Below the pieces are notes generated by a model that did not search any database, was not told the origin of the DNA, and was given only the letters and a program-made list of their open reading frames with translations. The position numbers and the translations under genes were made by a program. Below are positions 1-5,390 of a DNA stretch of 11,968 bases, piece after piece. Source of the stretch: an uncultured Caulobacter sp. (lineage in GTDB: Bacteria > Pseudomonadota > Alphaproteobacteria > Caulobacterales > Caulobacteraceae); NCBI RefSeq assembly GCF_937900395.1, contig NZ_CALCDX010000155.1, forward strand, positions 1 through 11,968, given 5' to 3'. The first letter of the stretch is position 1. Each line of letters starts with the position of its first letter.

Positions 1-560
1 TTGTCTGAACGAATATGCTCTGGCAGACCGCGCAGGATGAACAGGTCCGAGAGCACGTCGATGACGTCGATCGCCTTCAGCCTTCGGTCGATACGGATGG
101 CCAAGCATTCATGGGTAAACTCGTCGATGATGTTGAGCATGCGATACTTTCTCCCGTCATGGGTACGATCCTCGACGAAGTCGTAGGACCAGACGTGATT
201 GGGCCGCTCGGCGCGCAGGCGGATGCAGGATCCGTCTCCCAGCCAGAGCCGGCTTCGTTTGGGTTGCCGGGCCGGAACCTTTAGCCCCTCGCGTCGCCAG
301 ATTCGCTCAACCCGCTTGTCGTTGACGACCCAGCCTGCCGTCGAACGCAACAACTCGGCGATCTTGCGATAGCCGTAGCGGCCGTATTGGCGGACCAGCT
401 CGACGATATCGGCGATGAGCTTTTCCTCATCGTCGCGTCCGTGCGGAATCCGACGTTGTGTCGAGCGATGCTGCCCGAGCACACGGCAGACCCGCCGCTC
501 CGACACCTTCAGAGCGAGCCGGACATGGTCGATGCAGGCGCGGCGACGCGCGGGGCTCAG
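1..560 (-). CDS. IS3-family transposase OrfB (DDE integrase core), partial at window edge
   Basis: This is the catalytic part of an IS3-family transposase, which performs strand cleavage and transfer through an RNase H-fold DDE site. Translated from CTG 560, it gives 186 residues before the edge. An HTH_21-like segment (about 44-95, with RQYGRYGYRKIAELL) is followed by the start of the rve integrase core (about 118 on). The first catalytic Asp is in VWSYDFVED (residue 127, codon 182-180), and the second is in HIRSD at the window edge. The third acidic residue is missing here but is present in the copy at 3063-3463. OrfB lies in the -1 frame relative to orfA and overlaps the orfA stop, so it is probably made by programmed -1 frameshifting. 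No ATG with a good ribosome site was seen at its head. The orfA nonsense codon would block the fusion product. Confidence 0.85.
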   Translation of the reverse strand, partial: MSPARRRACIDHVRLALKVSERRVCRVLGQHRSTQRRIPHGRDDEEKLIADIVELVRQYGRYGYRKIAELLRSTAGWVVNDKRVERIWRREGLKVPARQPKRSRLWLGDGSCIRLRAERPNHVWSYDFVEDRTHDGRKYRMLNIIDEFTHECLAIRIDRRLKAIDVIDVLSDLFILRGLPEHIRSD

Positions 561-835
561 TAGTTTCCCGAAGCCGCCTCCTTCAGGATCAGCTTGTCGA
601 GTGTCAGGTCCGCGACGGCGCGGCGGAGCCGGGCGTTCTCGGCCTCGAGCTCCTTCATCCGCTTCACCTGATCCGTCTTCAGCCCGCCAAACTCACGGCG
701 TCAGCGGTAGTAGCTGACCTCCGTCACCCCGATCGAGCGGATCGCATCGGCCACGGGCTGCCCCTGCGAGACCAGCACATCGACCTGGCGCAGCTTCGCG
801 ACGATCTCTTCAGGCTTGTGGCGCTTCTTCGGCAT
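557..835 (-). pseudogene. IS3-family transposase OrfA, interrupted by an in-frame TGA
   Basis: OrfA is the small DNA-binding subunit of IS3-family transposases. It recognises the terminal repeats and supplies the N-terminus of the OrfAB fusion. The frame starts at ATG 835 (MPKKRHKPEEIVAKLRQ) after a good AGGAGG-type ribosome site, and ends at TGA 559-557, giving 92 codons. Codon 45 (703-701) is TGA, inside what reads YYR-stop-RREFGGLK. Relatives normally have Trp (TGG) here, so a single G-to-A change would explain it. The second half keeps the expected leucine-rich coiled coil (MKELEAENARLRRAVADL) used for multimerisation. Both halves look otherwise undamaged, so the mutation is recent or is a sequencing error. 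As it stands, the product is a 44-aa fragment holding most of the helix-turn-helix. Confidence 0.85.
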
Positions 836-864
836 ATCGGTCCTCCTGTCTGCCAAAAGACATA

Positions 865-898
865 CTTCAGGGTGGACCAATTCAACGGGGGTGGATCA
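865..898 (-). repeat. IS terminal inverted repeat, orfA side
   Basis: Read inward from 898 on the minus strand, it begins TGATCCACCCCCGTTGA and contains GGTCC further in. It matches the terminus at 3029-3062 at 14 of the first 17 positions, and the GGTCC block matches after a one-base gap. The TG...CA ends are typical of IS3-family elements. Confidence 0.8.
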
Positions 899-948
899 GT
901 ATCGGCCCATGGAAACATCTCATTTCCCCGAGCGCATGTAGCTGGCCG

Positions 949-1512
949 TCATCCCGTCGTCTTTCTTGCAATTGTCACACCCGTCCACGCCGGAGGATCA
1001 GAGGCGGGGAAGGATTCGAGCGAGGCTTCGAGGACCGGATCGAAACTCTCCCTGTCGCTGGTAGACGGGTCGGCCGTGCTCTCATGCTGGACGCCTCTTG
1101 AGAGGCGGCGATCGGGGCGGAACGGGACCCGGAAGGCTCCCGGGGCATCGACGCCCCTGTGCAGCCGGTGGCGCGTCTCACCCGCCCAAGGGTTCGCCAT
1201 CCGGGCTCCCCCAGCGTCCTCGCGCACGACATAATGCCAGTCCTGCCGCTCTGCGAAGTCCACGGCGCTGTCGCGATCCGGAAACTTCAGCCGGATCGGA
1301 CGATAGGGATCGCCGCTGGACGTGTATCCCATCAGCGGCTCGATCTGCGGCGGCCGGGACGGCTCGAACTCGAGGACCCAGTAGTTGGGCCGAGGCGCCG
1401 ATGTCATCGCGGAACGGGCAGGACGGTAGATGATTGCCGTCGGCACGTCCCAGGATGGCAGATCGGTTCCGGGAATTTTCGGCGGGAATGGTGGGCGATT
1501 ATGGCCGCGCAT
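949..1512 (-). CDS. NDUFS4-like (complex I accessory subunit) domain protein with SFPASDPPAW tail
   Basis: This is a predicted soluble 187-aa protein. Residues 27-97 (IYRPARSAM, YWVLEFEPS, PLMGYTSSGD, FAERQDWHYVV) match what I recall of the NDUFS4/ETC_C1 family, the 18-kDa accessory subunit of NADH dehydrogenase. Alphaproteobacterial complex I homologues are usually about 100 aa. Here an Arg/Pro-rich stretch (100-155) leads to a C-terminal segment, DPVLEASLESFPASDPPAWTG (158-178 region). That motif is known from small, mostly uncharacterised alphaproteobacterial proteins. The gene is last in the operon, with its ATG one base after the upstream stop. Complex I genes are absent nearby, so a role in respiration is doubtful. 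A stress-linked role suggested by the HdeD neighbour is inference only. The gene ends 50 bp before the IS terminus. Confidence 0.75.
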   Translation of the reverse strand: MRGHNRPPFPPKIPGTDLPSWDVPTAIIYRPARSAMTSAPRPNYWVLEFEPSRPPQIEPLMGYTSSGDPYRPIRLKFPDRDSAVDFAERQDWHYVVREDAGGARMANPWAGETRHRLHRGVDAPGAFRVPFRPDRRLSRGVQHESTADPSTSDRESFDPVLEASLESFPASDPPAWTGVTIARKTTG

Positions 1513-1513
1513 A

Positions 1514-2134
1514 TCAGTTCTCCCGGGTGTCGGTGGATACGAGAAGGTGACGTTCGAGATCGTCGAGTTTTTCCATTCGCCTCGAATTCAGGCGAACGGC
1601 GCGTTCGGTGTTCTGCGAAGGAAAGGCAGCAGCGTGCAGGACGTCCGACCGCATCGCTATCGTGAGATCGGCGACGGCATTCATCACGCCCTCTCCGTCC
1701 CCGTCCGAGAGCGTGCCGTCAGCAAAACCGGACTGCAAGCTCTCCAGTACCTGCTCGAAGCTGGACACGACCCCTGCACTCGCGACCACAGCCAGCTTGT
1801 GGCTGAGAACACGCAGTTCATCGATCAGCTTCGCATCGTGCCTTGCGGTTTCCACGATCTCTGCGACCTTCTCGATGCAGGCCATGTAAATGTCGCATTG
1901 CTGCTGGAGGATGATGACCCTTCCTTCCTTGCGAAGCTCGAGATCGGTCTGGCGATTGAGAAGCGCCGCGGTCAGAATGATCGTCACGACAGCGCCGAGG
2001 AAGATGAGCGTCATCTCCTGCGCGAAAGGCAGTATGTCTTCGGCAAGATACATCGAACGAAAAACGAAAACGATGCCGATGCCCAAGGCAGCGGCCGCAG
2101 CAGGAAATGCCAAGTCAGGCAGGCGGTTCGACAT
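1514..2134 (-). CDS. Two-TM membrane protein of unknown function with long cytoplasmic helical domain
   Basis: I do not recognise this 206-aa protein. Two hydrophobic helices are visible, at about 9-26 (AFPAAAAALGIGIVFVF) and 41-59 (MTLIFLGAVVTIILTAALL). They are followed by a charged, probably largely helical domain to the end, with long runs of heptad-like Leu/Ile/Val (about 62-135) and an Arg/Glu-rich C-terminus. I chose ATG 2134 rather than GTG 2140 because GAGG lies at the right distance before 2134 but runs straight into the GTG. The ATG overlaps the stop of the preceding 71-aa gene (TGATG), and the stop at 1514 is one base from the next ATG, so translation is probably coupled along the operon. 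Likely an inner-membrane protein; no catalytic motif was seen. Confidence 0.72.
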   Translation of the reverse strand: MSNRLPDLAFPAAAAALGIGIVFVFRSMYLAEDILPFAQEMTLIFLGAVVTIILTAALLNRQTDLELRKEGRVIILQQQCDIYMACIEKVAEIVETARHDAKLIDELRVLSHKLAVVASAGVVSSFEQVLESLQSGFADGTLSDGDGEGVMNAVADLTIAMRSDVLHAAAFPSQNTERAVRLNSRRMEKLDDLERHLLVSTDTREN

Positions 2135-2349
2135 CAGCACCTCGCATTTTCGGTGTCAGGTGGCATGCACGGCTTTGCATCGGCGTCCGGCGCCTCTGCG
2201 TCCCTGTCCCGCAAGAAGATCGGCGTCGGTCCGCTGCCGAAGGGATTGAAGCCGGCCCCCAGGCAACGCTCGAAGATCGTTTCGTCCCATCGGGTGAAAT
2301 CGTCCTCCTCGCCGGCAAGTCGCCCGTCATCCACCACAGGGCACCTCAC
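2134..2349 (-). CDS. Small acidic hypothetical protein, 71 aa, translationally coupled
   Basis: This is a short unknown protein starting at GTG 2349 (MRCPVVDDGRLAGEEDDF) and rich in Asp/Glu. It has an aromatic central part (DETIFERCLGAGFNPFG) and no membrane segment or signal peptide. It is supported as a real gene by position. Its GTG overlaps the hdeD stop by 4 bp (GTGA), its own stop overlaps the next ATG (TGATG), and its codons show the G/C third-base preference of the neighbours. An alternative reading in another frame (2115-2330) lacks both junctions and is Arg/Ser-rich, as shadow frames usually are. The function is unknown. Confidence 0.6.
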   Translation of the reverse strand: MRCPVVDDGRLAGEEDDFTRWDETIFERCLGAGFNPFGSGPTPIFLRDRDAEAPDADAKPCMPPDTENARC

Positions 2350-2993
2350 GCCTTTGCCGATGGGGGAGCGTCATCGAAGGCCGCACCGTCCGAACGATCC
2401 GCCTTGCGAAGCCGTAGCCCGAGGAGGATCATCATCACCCCGAAGACCGCGGCGTAGAAGCCGATCAGCCAGCCGAGCGCGAGGAAGCTTTCGACCGGGC
2501 GCGTCAGCAGCATCCAGGTCACGACGACACCGAGAACGACCGAGAGAAGGCCGCTCAGGATCAGCCAGATTTCGCCGTTGATTTCCTTTCGCAGGCGGAT
2601 CGCTGCCGCGATCTCGAGGGCACCCGAGAACACGGACCAGAATGCGATGCTGGCCCAGAGGAATGTCGCAAGCACAAGCGTCGCGACAAAAGGCGAGACA
2701 ACCACGACGACGCCCGTGGCGATGCCCAGAATGCCGCTGAACATCAGCCAGCCCCAGCGTTTGCCCTTGCGGATGTTACGTATCGCGGCGACGAGGCCGA
2801 ACACGCCGTCGGCAAAGGCGAACGCGCCGAAGACCAGCGTGAGCGCCAGAAGCGCTTCCGCAGGCATGACGAAGGCTAGCACTGCGATGATCAATGCGAG
2901 CACGCCGCGTAACACGAATGCCCACCAATTCCGGGACAGGCTGCACAGCATGTCCTGCGTCTTATCAGTCGGGTTTTCAGAGGCTATGGTCAT
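2346..2993 (-). CDS. hdeD: HdeD family (DUF308) acid-resistance membrane protein
   Basis: This is a 215-aa polytopic inner-membrane protein of the HdeD/DUF308 type. In E. coli, HdeD contributes to acid resistance at high cell density, and related genes occur in mobile stress-tolerance islands. Six hydrophobic helices are visible, at about 24-43, 47-70, 80-100, 104-132, 141-162 and 168-194, with short loops (RNIRKGKRWGW, RLRKEINGE) and a charged C-terminal tail. The RNWWAFVLRG start of helix 1 is typical of the family. The start at ATG 2993 has AGGAG at good spacing (GAATAGGAGATCGACCAATG). It heads a four-gene minus-strand operon. The IS terminus lies only 35 bp upstream, so its natural promoter has probably been lost or replaced. 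The precise function here is inferred from the family. Confidence 0.87.
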   Translation of the reverse strand: MTIASENPTDKTQDMLCSLSRNWWAFVLRGVLALIIAVLAFVMPAEALLALTLVFGAFAFADGVFGLVAAIRNIRKGKRWGWLMFSGILGIATGVVVVVSPFVATLVLATFLWASIAFWSVFSGALEIAAAIRLRKEINGEIWLILSGLLSVVLGVVVTWMLLTRPVESFLALGWLIGFYAAVFGVMMILLGLRLRKADRSDGAAFDDAPPSAKA

Positions 2994-3028
2994 TGGTCGA
3001 TCTCCTATTCAGTTCCATGTCAGGTGTC

Positions 3029-3062
3029 TGATCCGCCCCCGCCGAGAGGTCCGGGTTGAATG
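3029..3062 (+). repeat. IS terminal inverted repeat, orfB side
   Basis: Read inward on the plus strand, it starts TGATCCGCCCCCGCCGA and continues with GGTCC. It is the partner of the repeat at 865-898 and lies directly downstream of the orfB stop. It marks the border between the IS and the hdeD operon. Confidence 0.78.
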
Positions 3063-3463
3063 TTAGTGGGCGGTTGGCCTCGGCGCCAGCGCGGGCGGCG
3101 TAGCCGGTCTGGATAGCGCAGCCGCCCGCGCGGTCATGGCGGGCACGAAGACTTCTGGAGCCGGCGGCTTGTAGCCGAGCGAGCCGTGCGGGCGCACCGT
3201 GTTGAAGTGGCGCCGCCAGCTTTCGATGACGATCTTCGCTTCAGCGAGGGTATAGAAGATTTCGCCGTCGAGAAGCTCGTCGCGGAGCCTGGCGTTGAAC
3301 GACTCGATGAAGCCGTTCTCCCATGGGCTGCCGGGCGCGATGTAGGCGGTCTTGGCACCGACCGCGCTGATCCAATCCTGCACGGCTTTGGCGACGAACT
3401 CGGGACCGTTGTCTGAACGAATATGCTCTGGCAGACCGCGCAGGATGAACAGGTCCGAGAGCA
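3063..3463 (-). pseudogene. IS3-family transposase OrfB, C-terminal fragment
   Basis: This is the C-terminal part of a DDE transposase of the IS3 family. It continues the same protein as the left copy. HIRSDNGPEF carries the second catalytic Asp (codon 3413-3411), and PWENGFIESFN carries the catalytic Glu of the ES pair (codon about 3305-3303). The integrase core ends with FNTVRPHGSLGYKPPAP, the classical terminus of IS3 OrfB proteins, and a short Ala/Pro/Arg-rich tail follows. The first catalytic Asp and everything N-terminal are absent because the element is cut at 3463. Taken alone it cannot be active. Its transcription direction points into hdeD, so any read-through would enter the stress operon. 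Confidence 0.85.
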
Positions 3464-3683
3464 GGTCAACGGACTGGTTGCTTTATGGTGGCCGCTTGGT
3501 TGGCTGGTTTTCATGCTGACAGTGGTCGTTGAGGGCGTTCGAGCTCATGAGCTTTTGCATCCGCGACCAATTTGGGGTGCGGTGCCGCTCTCTCTCCGCG
3601 AGCGCACGATTGGGGCTGTTGTCCTGCTGACGGGTCCTGCAATAGCGCTTGTCGGATGTGTGGCCGCGAGCATGCGCGCCTGA
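3464..3683 (+). pseudogene. Remnant of a small two-TM membrane protein, 5' end lost at the IS junction
   Basis: An open frame running out of the IS fragment becomes protein-like exactly at the IS border and ends at TGA 3681-3683. The non-IS part encodes about 72 residues with two hydrophobic stretches (ALWWPLGWLVFMLTVVV and AVVLLTGPAIALVGCVAA). They are separated by a charged loop with RAHELLHPRP and SLRERT. No convincing start or ribosome site exists within the remnant; ATG 3513 is inside the first helix. The simplest view is a gene for a small inner-membrane protein whose front was removed when the IS arrived or was deleted. I do not recognise the family. Alternatively it is a chance frame. 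Confidence 0.4.
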
Positions 3684-3825
3684 GTTCAGCGCGGAACGTC
3701 CTTATGCGACCTAATCTTCCCTTCAGATCTTTCGACATCTCATGGCGTTAGAGGGTTAGAGAAGAAAAAGTTTAAGAGTTAAGGGCGGCTTCAGCGCGCT
3801 AATGGTCCAGAATCCAAGGAAGAAT

Positions 3826-3834
3826 CTATCCACA
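3826..3834 (+). promoter_or_regulatory. DnaA box, one mismatch
   Basis: CTATCCACA differs from the consensus TTATCCACA at one position. It abuts the first iteron directly, which strengthens the call. Confidence 0.62.
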
Positions 3835-3939
3835 GCGTTCCTGGAGTATCGGGCTTTCGTTCCTGATGTATCGAGCGTGGCGTTCCTGGAGTGTCGATAG
3901 GCTGTTCCTGAGGTGTCGTCTTGCGTTCCTGATGTGTCG
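3835..3939 (+). repeat. Five iterons (17 bp, spaced 21-23 bp)
   Basis: Copies start at 3835, 3857, 3880, 3902 and 3923, with consensus about GCGTTCCTGRDGTRTCG. They read: GCGTTCCTGGAGTATCG, TCGTTCCTGATGTATCG, GCGTTCCTGGAGTGTCG, CTGTTCCTGAGGTGTCG and GCGTTCCTGATGTGTCG. The core GTTCCTG is invariant. The spacing of about two helical turns puts all copies on one face of the DNA, as expected for binding sites of the Rep protein. They also create an artificial repeat-rich reading frame on the minus strand, which is not a gene. Confidence 0.85.
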
Positions 3940-3960
3940 AAGCCTGGCAAAGTTAGGTCA

Positions 3961-4151
3961 ATCGAACACGCGGGCAAATCGCGATTGAATCACTTTGCCA
4001 CGTTCCCCTAGAAAAAACGTTCAGTCGCTAGCGCTGCGTGCCGTGGAGGGCGGCTCCGCTCGCCCCGCCGTCCAGCACCGCACGACATTTCGGGAACGGT
4101 TGGTGTGAGGTCGGGCCGCAAAGCACCCTCCCCGGACGAGCCGGCCGCTAG
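3961..4151. other. Non-coding stretch between the iterons and repA, with a GC-rich stem-loop
   Basis: No gene was seen. The notable element is a potential hairpin at 4043-4078. GTG pairs with CAC and GGGCGGC pairs with GCCGTCC (one G-T pair), with a tandem G-A step between the two stems and a 12-nt loop. An eight-base palindrome (CGCTAGCG) lies at about 4026-4033. Possible roles are repA transcription termination or part of the origin; nothing decides between them. Confidence 0.35.
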
Positions 4152-5282
4152 CTAACCGCGCAGTTGGTGGCGGTTTTTTTCGTGGTAGCGGCGCACAAAG
4201 CCGATGAAGGCGCTCTGATAACGGTCGGGCTGACGCTCATCCTGACCATGGAGCCAGGTCTGAAACTCCCTATGCAGGGCGTGGAAATCCCAGCCTCTGT
4301 AGTGCTCACGAAGGTGGGCCAATGTCTCATCGGTCAAGTAGCCACGCGGCTCCAGTTCCACGGGTCTGGGCGTGGACGTCGTAAAGCCAGTTTTCTTCGG
4401 AGCGGCCGCATTCTTCGGCGTCTTGCTCACGGGCTTCGCCTTTTCGACGGACTTTCGCCGAATGCGTAGTAGGGGCTCCTTGGAGGTAACCGCTGGCTCA
4501 AGCGAGAGCTCATAGCCCGGGATAGCGTTTTCCCGGACCAGCGCGGTCATTTCAAACTTGAACCGGCGATACTGGCCTTCGGCGCCAGATTTTTCAAAGA
4601 GCGTCGGAAGGGCGATCGCAAAGCCCTCCTCCCCTGCCCCGCCAGCGTGCTTGCGAGCGACTTTGTAGAGCCAGCGCTCGCGTCCCCCAGTGATTGAGAA
4701 GTAAGACCGATCAATCGACAAAACCCCGCCGGCCATCAAGACGCCGTCGTAGAACCAACTCGATAGCGCGATCGAGATCCCGCGCGAGCGATCGGTGTTC
4801 TCATCGACCAATTGGCTCCAGCTATCGAGCCAGGAGAAGGTCGCCTCTCGCCTCTGATCCGCCCGGATGTTGGTCTTGACCGTGGTCGATTGCAGGCGGT
4901 CGAGCGCAGCCCCCAAGAGCTCGTATGAGCGACCGGTTACGGGACGACCGATACTCCGCAGAATGTCATAGGGCATGACCTTCAGAACGCGAGGGATCTC
5001 ATTAACCCGGCGCTCCTTCAAATCGTTCAGGACGCTGGCGCAGTAGATCAGGATATCGGCGTCCCAGATGGTTGCCATGCCGTAATCGGGATTGGCCGAA
5101 ACGTGGACCCAGACCTTCCCGTCGGGAGAGGTGTAGTCGATCGGTTTGGTGCGTTTGCTTTTCGAAAGGCTGAAGAAGGGCCTTTCCATCATCTCGCGCT
5201 GATCTCGGAGATTCAGATCAGCCAGATAGGGCAGAAACAGGTCGATCTGCTCCACGGCCCCCTTGCTCGTATTGCTAGCCAT
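4152..5282 (-). CDS. repA: Plasmid replication initiator protein A (RPA family)
   Basis: The initiator binds the plasmid origin and starts DNA replication with host factors. The N-terminal part is highly characteristic of the alphaproteobacterial RPA (replication initiator protein A) family. It includes RDQREMMERPFFSLSKSKR, PIDYTSPDGKVWVHVSANPD, YGMATIWDADILIYCAS and, further on, SIDRSYFSITGGRERWLYKVARKHAGG. A Lys/Pro-rich linker (about 280-310) joins a C-terminal helical part (about 312-376) rich in aromatic and charged residues. I chose ATG 5282 (376 aa) over GTG 5372 because the extra 30 codons run through a parS-like palindrome and are not family-like; the ribosome site is weak either way. 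It is third in the parA-parB-repA block, 135 bp after parB, with the iterons downstream. Its copy number is likely controlled through the iterons. Confidence 0.9.
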   Translation of the reverse strand: MASNTSKGAVEQIDLFLPYLADLNLRDQREMMERPFFSLSKSKRTKPIDYTSPDGKVWVHVSANPDYGMATIWDADILIYCASVLNDLKERRVNEIPRVLKVMPYDILRSIGRPVTGRSYELLGAALDRLQSTTVKTNIRADQRREATFSWLDSWSQLVDENTDRSRGISIALSSWFYDGVLMAGGVLSIDRSYFSITGGRERWLYKVARKHAGGAGEEGFAIALPTLFEKSGAEGQYRRFKFEMTALVRENAIPGYELSLEPAVTSKEPLLRIRRKSVEKAKPVSKTPKNAAAPKKTGFTTSTPRPVELEPRGYLTDETLAHLREHYRGWDFHALHREFQTWLHGQDERQPDRYQSAFIGFVRRYHEKNRHQLRG

Positions 5283-5331
5283 GATGCTCGACCGTTCCAG
5301 GCAAGCGCGCCGTCTCTCTTCCCTCGCCGCG

Positions 5332-5349
5332 AGTTTCCCCGGGGAAACT
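5332..5349. promoter_or_regulatory. parS-like palindrome 1
   Basis: AGTTTCCCCGGGGAAACT is an 18-bp perfect palindrome. Its core, GTTTCCCCGGGGAAAC, has the GTT..C....G..AAC pattern of RepABC-type parS sites and the GTTTC/GAAAC ends of chromosomal parS. It lies between parB and repA, 50 bp before the repA ATG. It is a probable ParB binding site, and possibly also an operator for repA. Confidence 0.68.
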
Positions 5350-5390
5350 TCCTTCACCCATGCCCACGCCACCCTGGCGGGCCGCGAACA

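Larger units (their letters stand above)
1..898 (-). mobile_element. IS3-family insertion sequence (IS407-like), 5' part, cut by the window edge
   Basis: The element lies on the minus strand with its orfA-side end at 898. The terminal sequence read inward starts TGATCCACCCCCG, and it matches the opposite terminus found at 3029, which starts TGATCCGCCCCCG. Inside are orfA (835-557) and orfB (from about 560 to beyond base 1), in the usual IS3 arrangement with orfB in the -1 frame. If the missing 3' part equals 3029-3408, the reconstructed element is 1278 bp, a normal IS3-family size. The IS407-like assignment rests on remembered protein similarity. The nonsense codon in orfA makes this copy probably inactive unless helped in trans. 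Confidence 0.88.
3029..3463 (-). mobile_element. IS3-family insertion sequence, 3' part, truncated
   Basis: This is the 3' terminus of the same IS type as at 1-898, in the same orientation. The outer end begins TGATCCGCCCCCG at 3029, and orfB stops at TAA 3065-3063. The element breaks off at 3463 inside orfB, and beyond this the DNA is unrelated plasmid sequence. Bases 3409-3463 are identical to bases 1-55 of the window. With the copy at 1-898, it brackets the 2.1-kb operon in direct orientation. Confidence 0.85.
3741..3960. other. Putative iteron-type replication origin (oriV)
   Basis: An AT-rich stretch (about 3752-3783, including AGAAGAAAAAGTTTAAGAG) is followed by a near-consensus DnaA box and five direct repeats. 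The region lies downstream of the repA stop on the same molecule. Iterons next to a DnaA box and an AT-rich opening region is the standard layout of Rep-dependent plasmid origins. RPA-family initiators are expected to use such a site. The boundaries are approximate. Confidence 0.72.

Noticed and set aside
458..1234. 258-codon plus-strand frame
   Set aside because: It is antisense to the IS transposase and the NDUFS4-like gene and crosses the IS border; the composition is that of a shadow frame.
1430..2581. 383-codon plus-strand frame
   Set aside because: Antisense shadow of the coupled minus-strand operon, with Arg/Ser-rich low-complexity C-terminus.
3511..3738. 75-codon minus-strand frame starting MSKDLKGRLG
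   Set aside because: No ribosome site, and it overlaps a more protein-like hydrophobic frame on the plus strand.
3756..3977. Minus-strand frame with repeating DTSGT/HSRNA units, looking like a repeat protein
   Set aside because: The repeats are the direct translation of the iteron array; no ribosome site and no match to a protein family.
4102..4115. 14-bp direct repeat GGTGTGAGGTCGGG shared with 9978-9991
   Set aside because: One such match is expected by chance at a fair rate in 12 kb of GC-rich DNA; the flanks do not align. A nearby shared CGGCCGCTAGC is in the opposite relative order.
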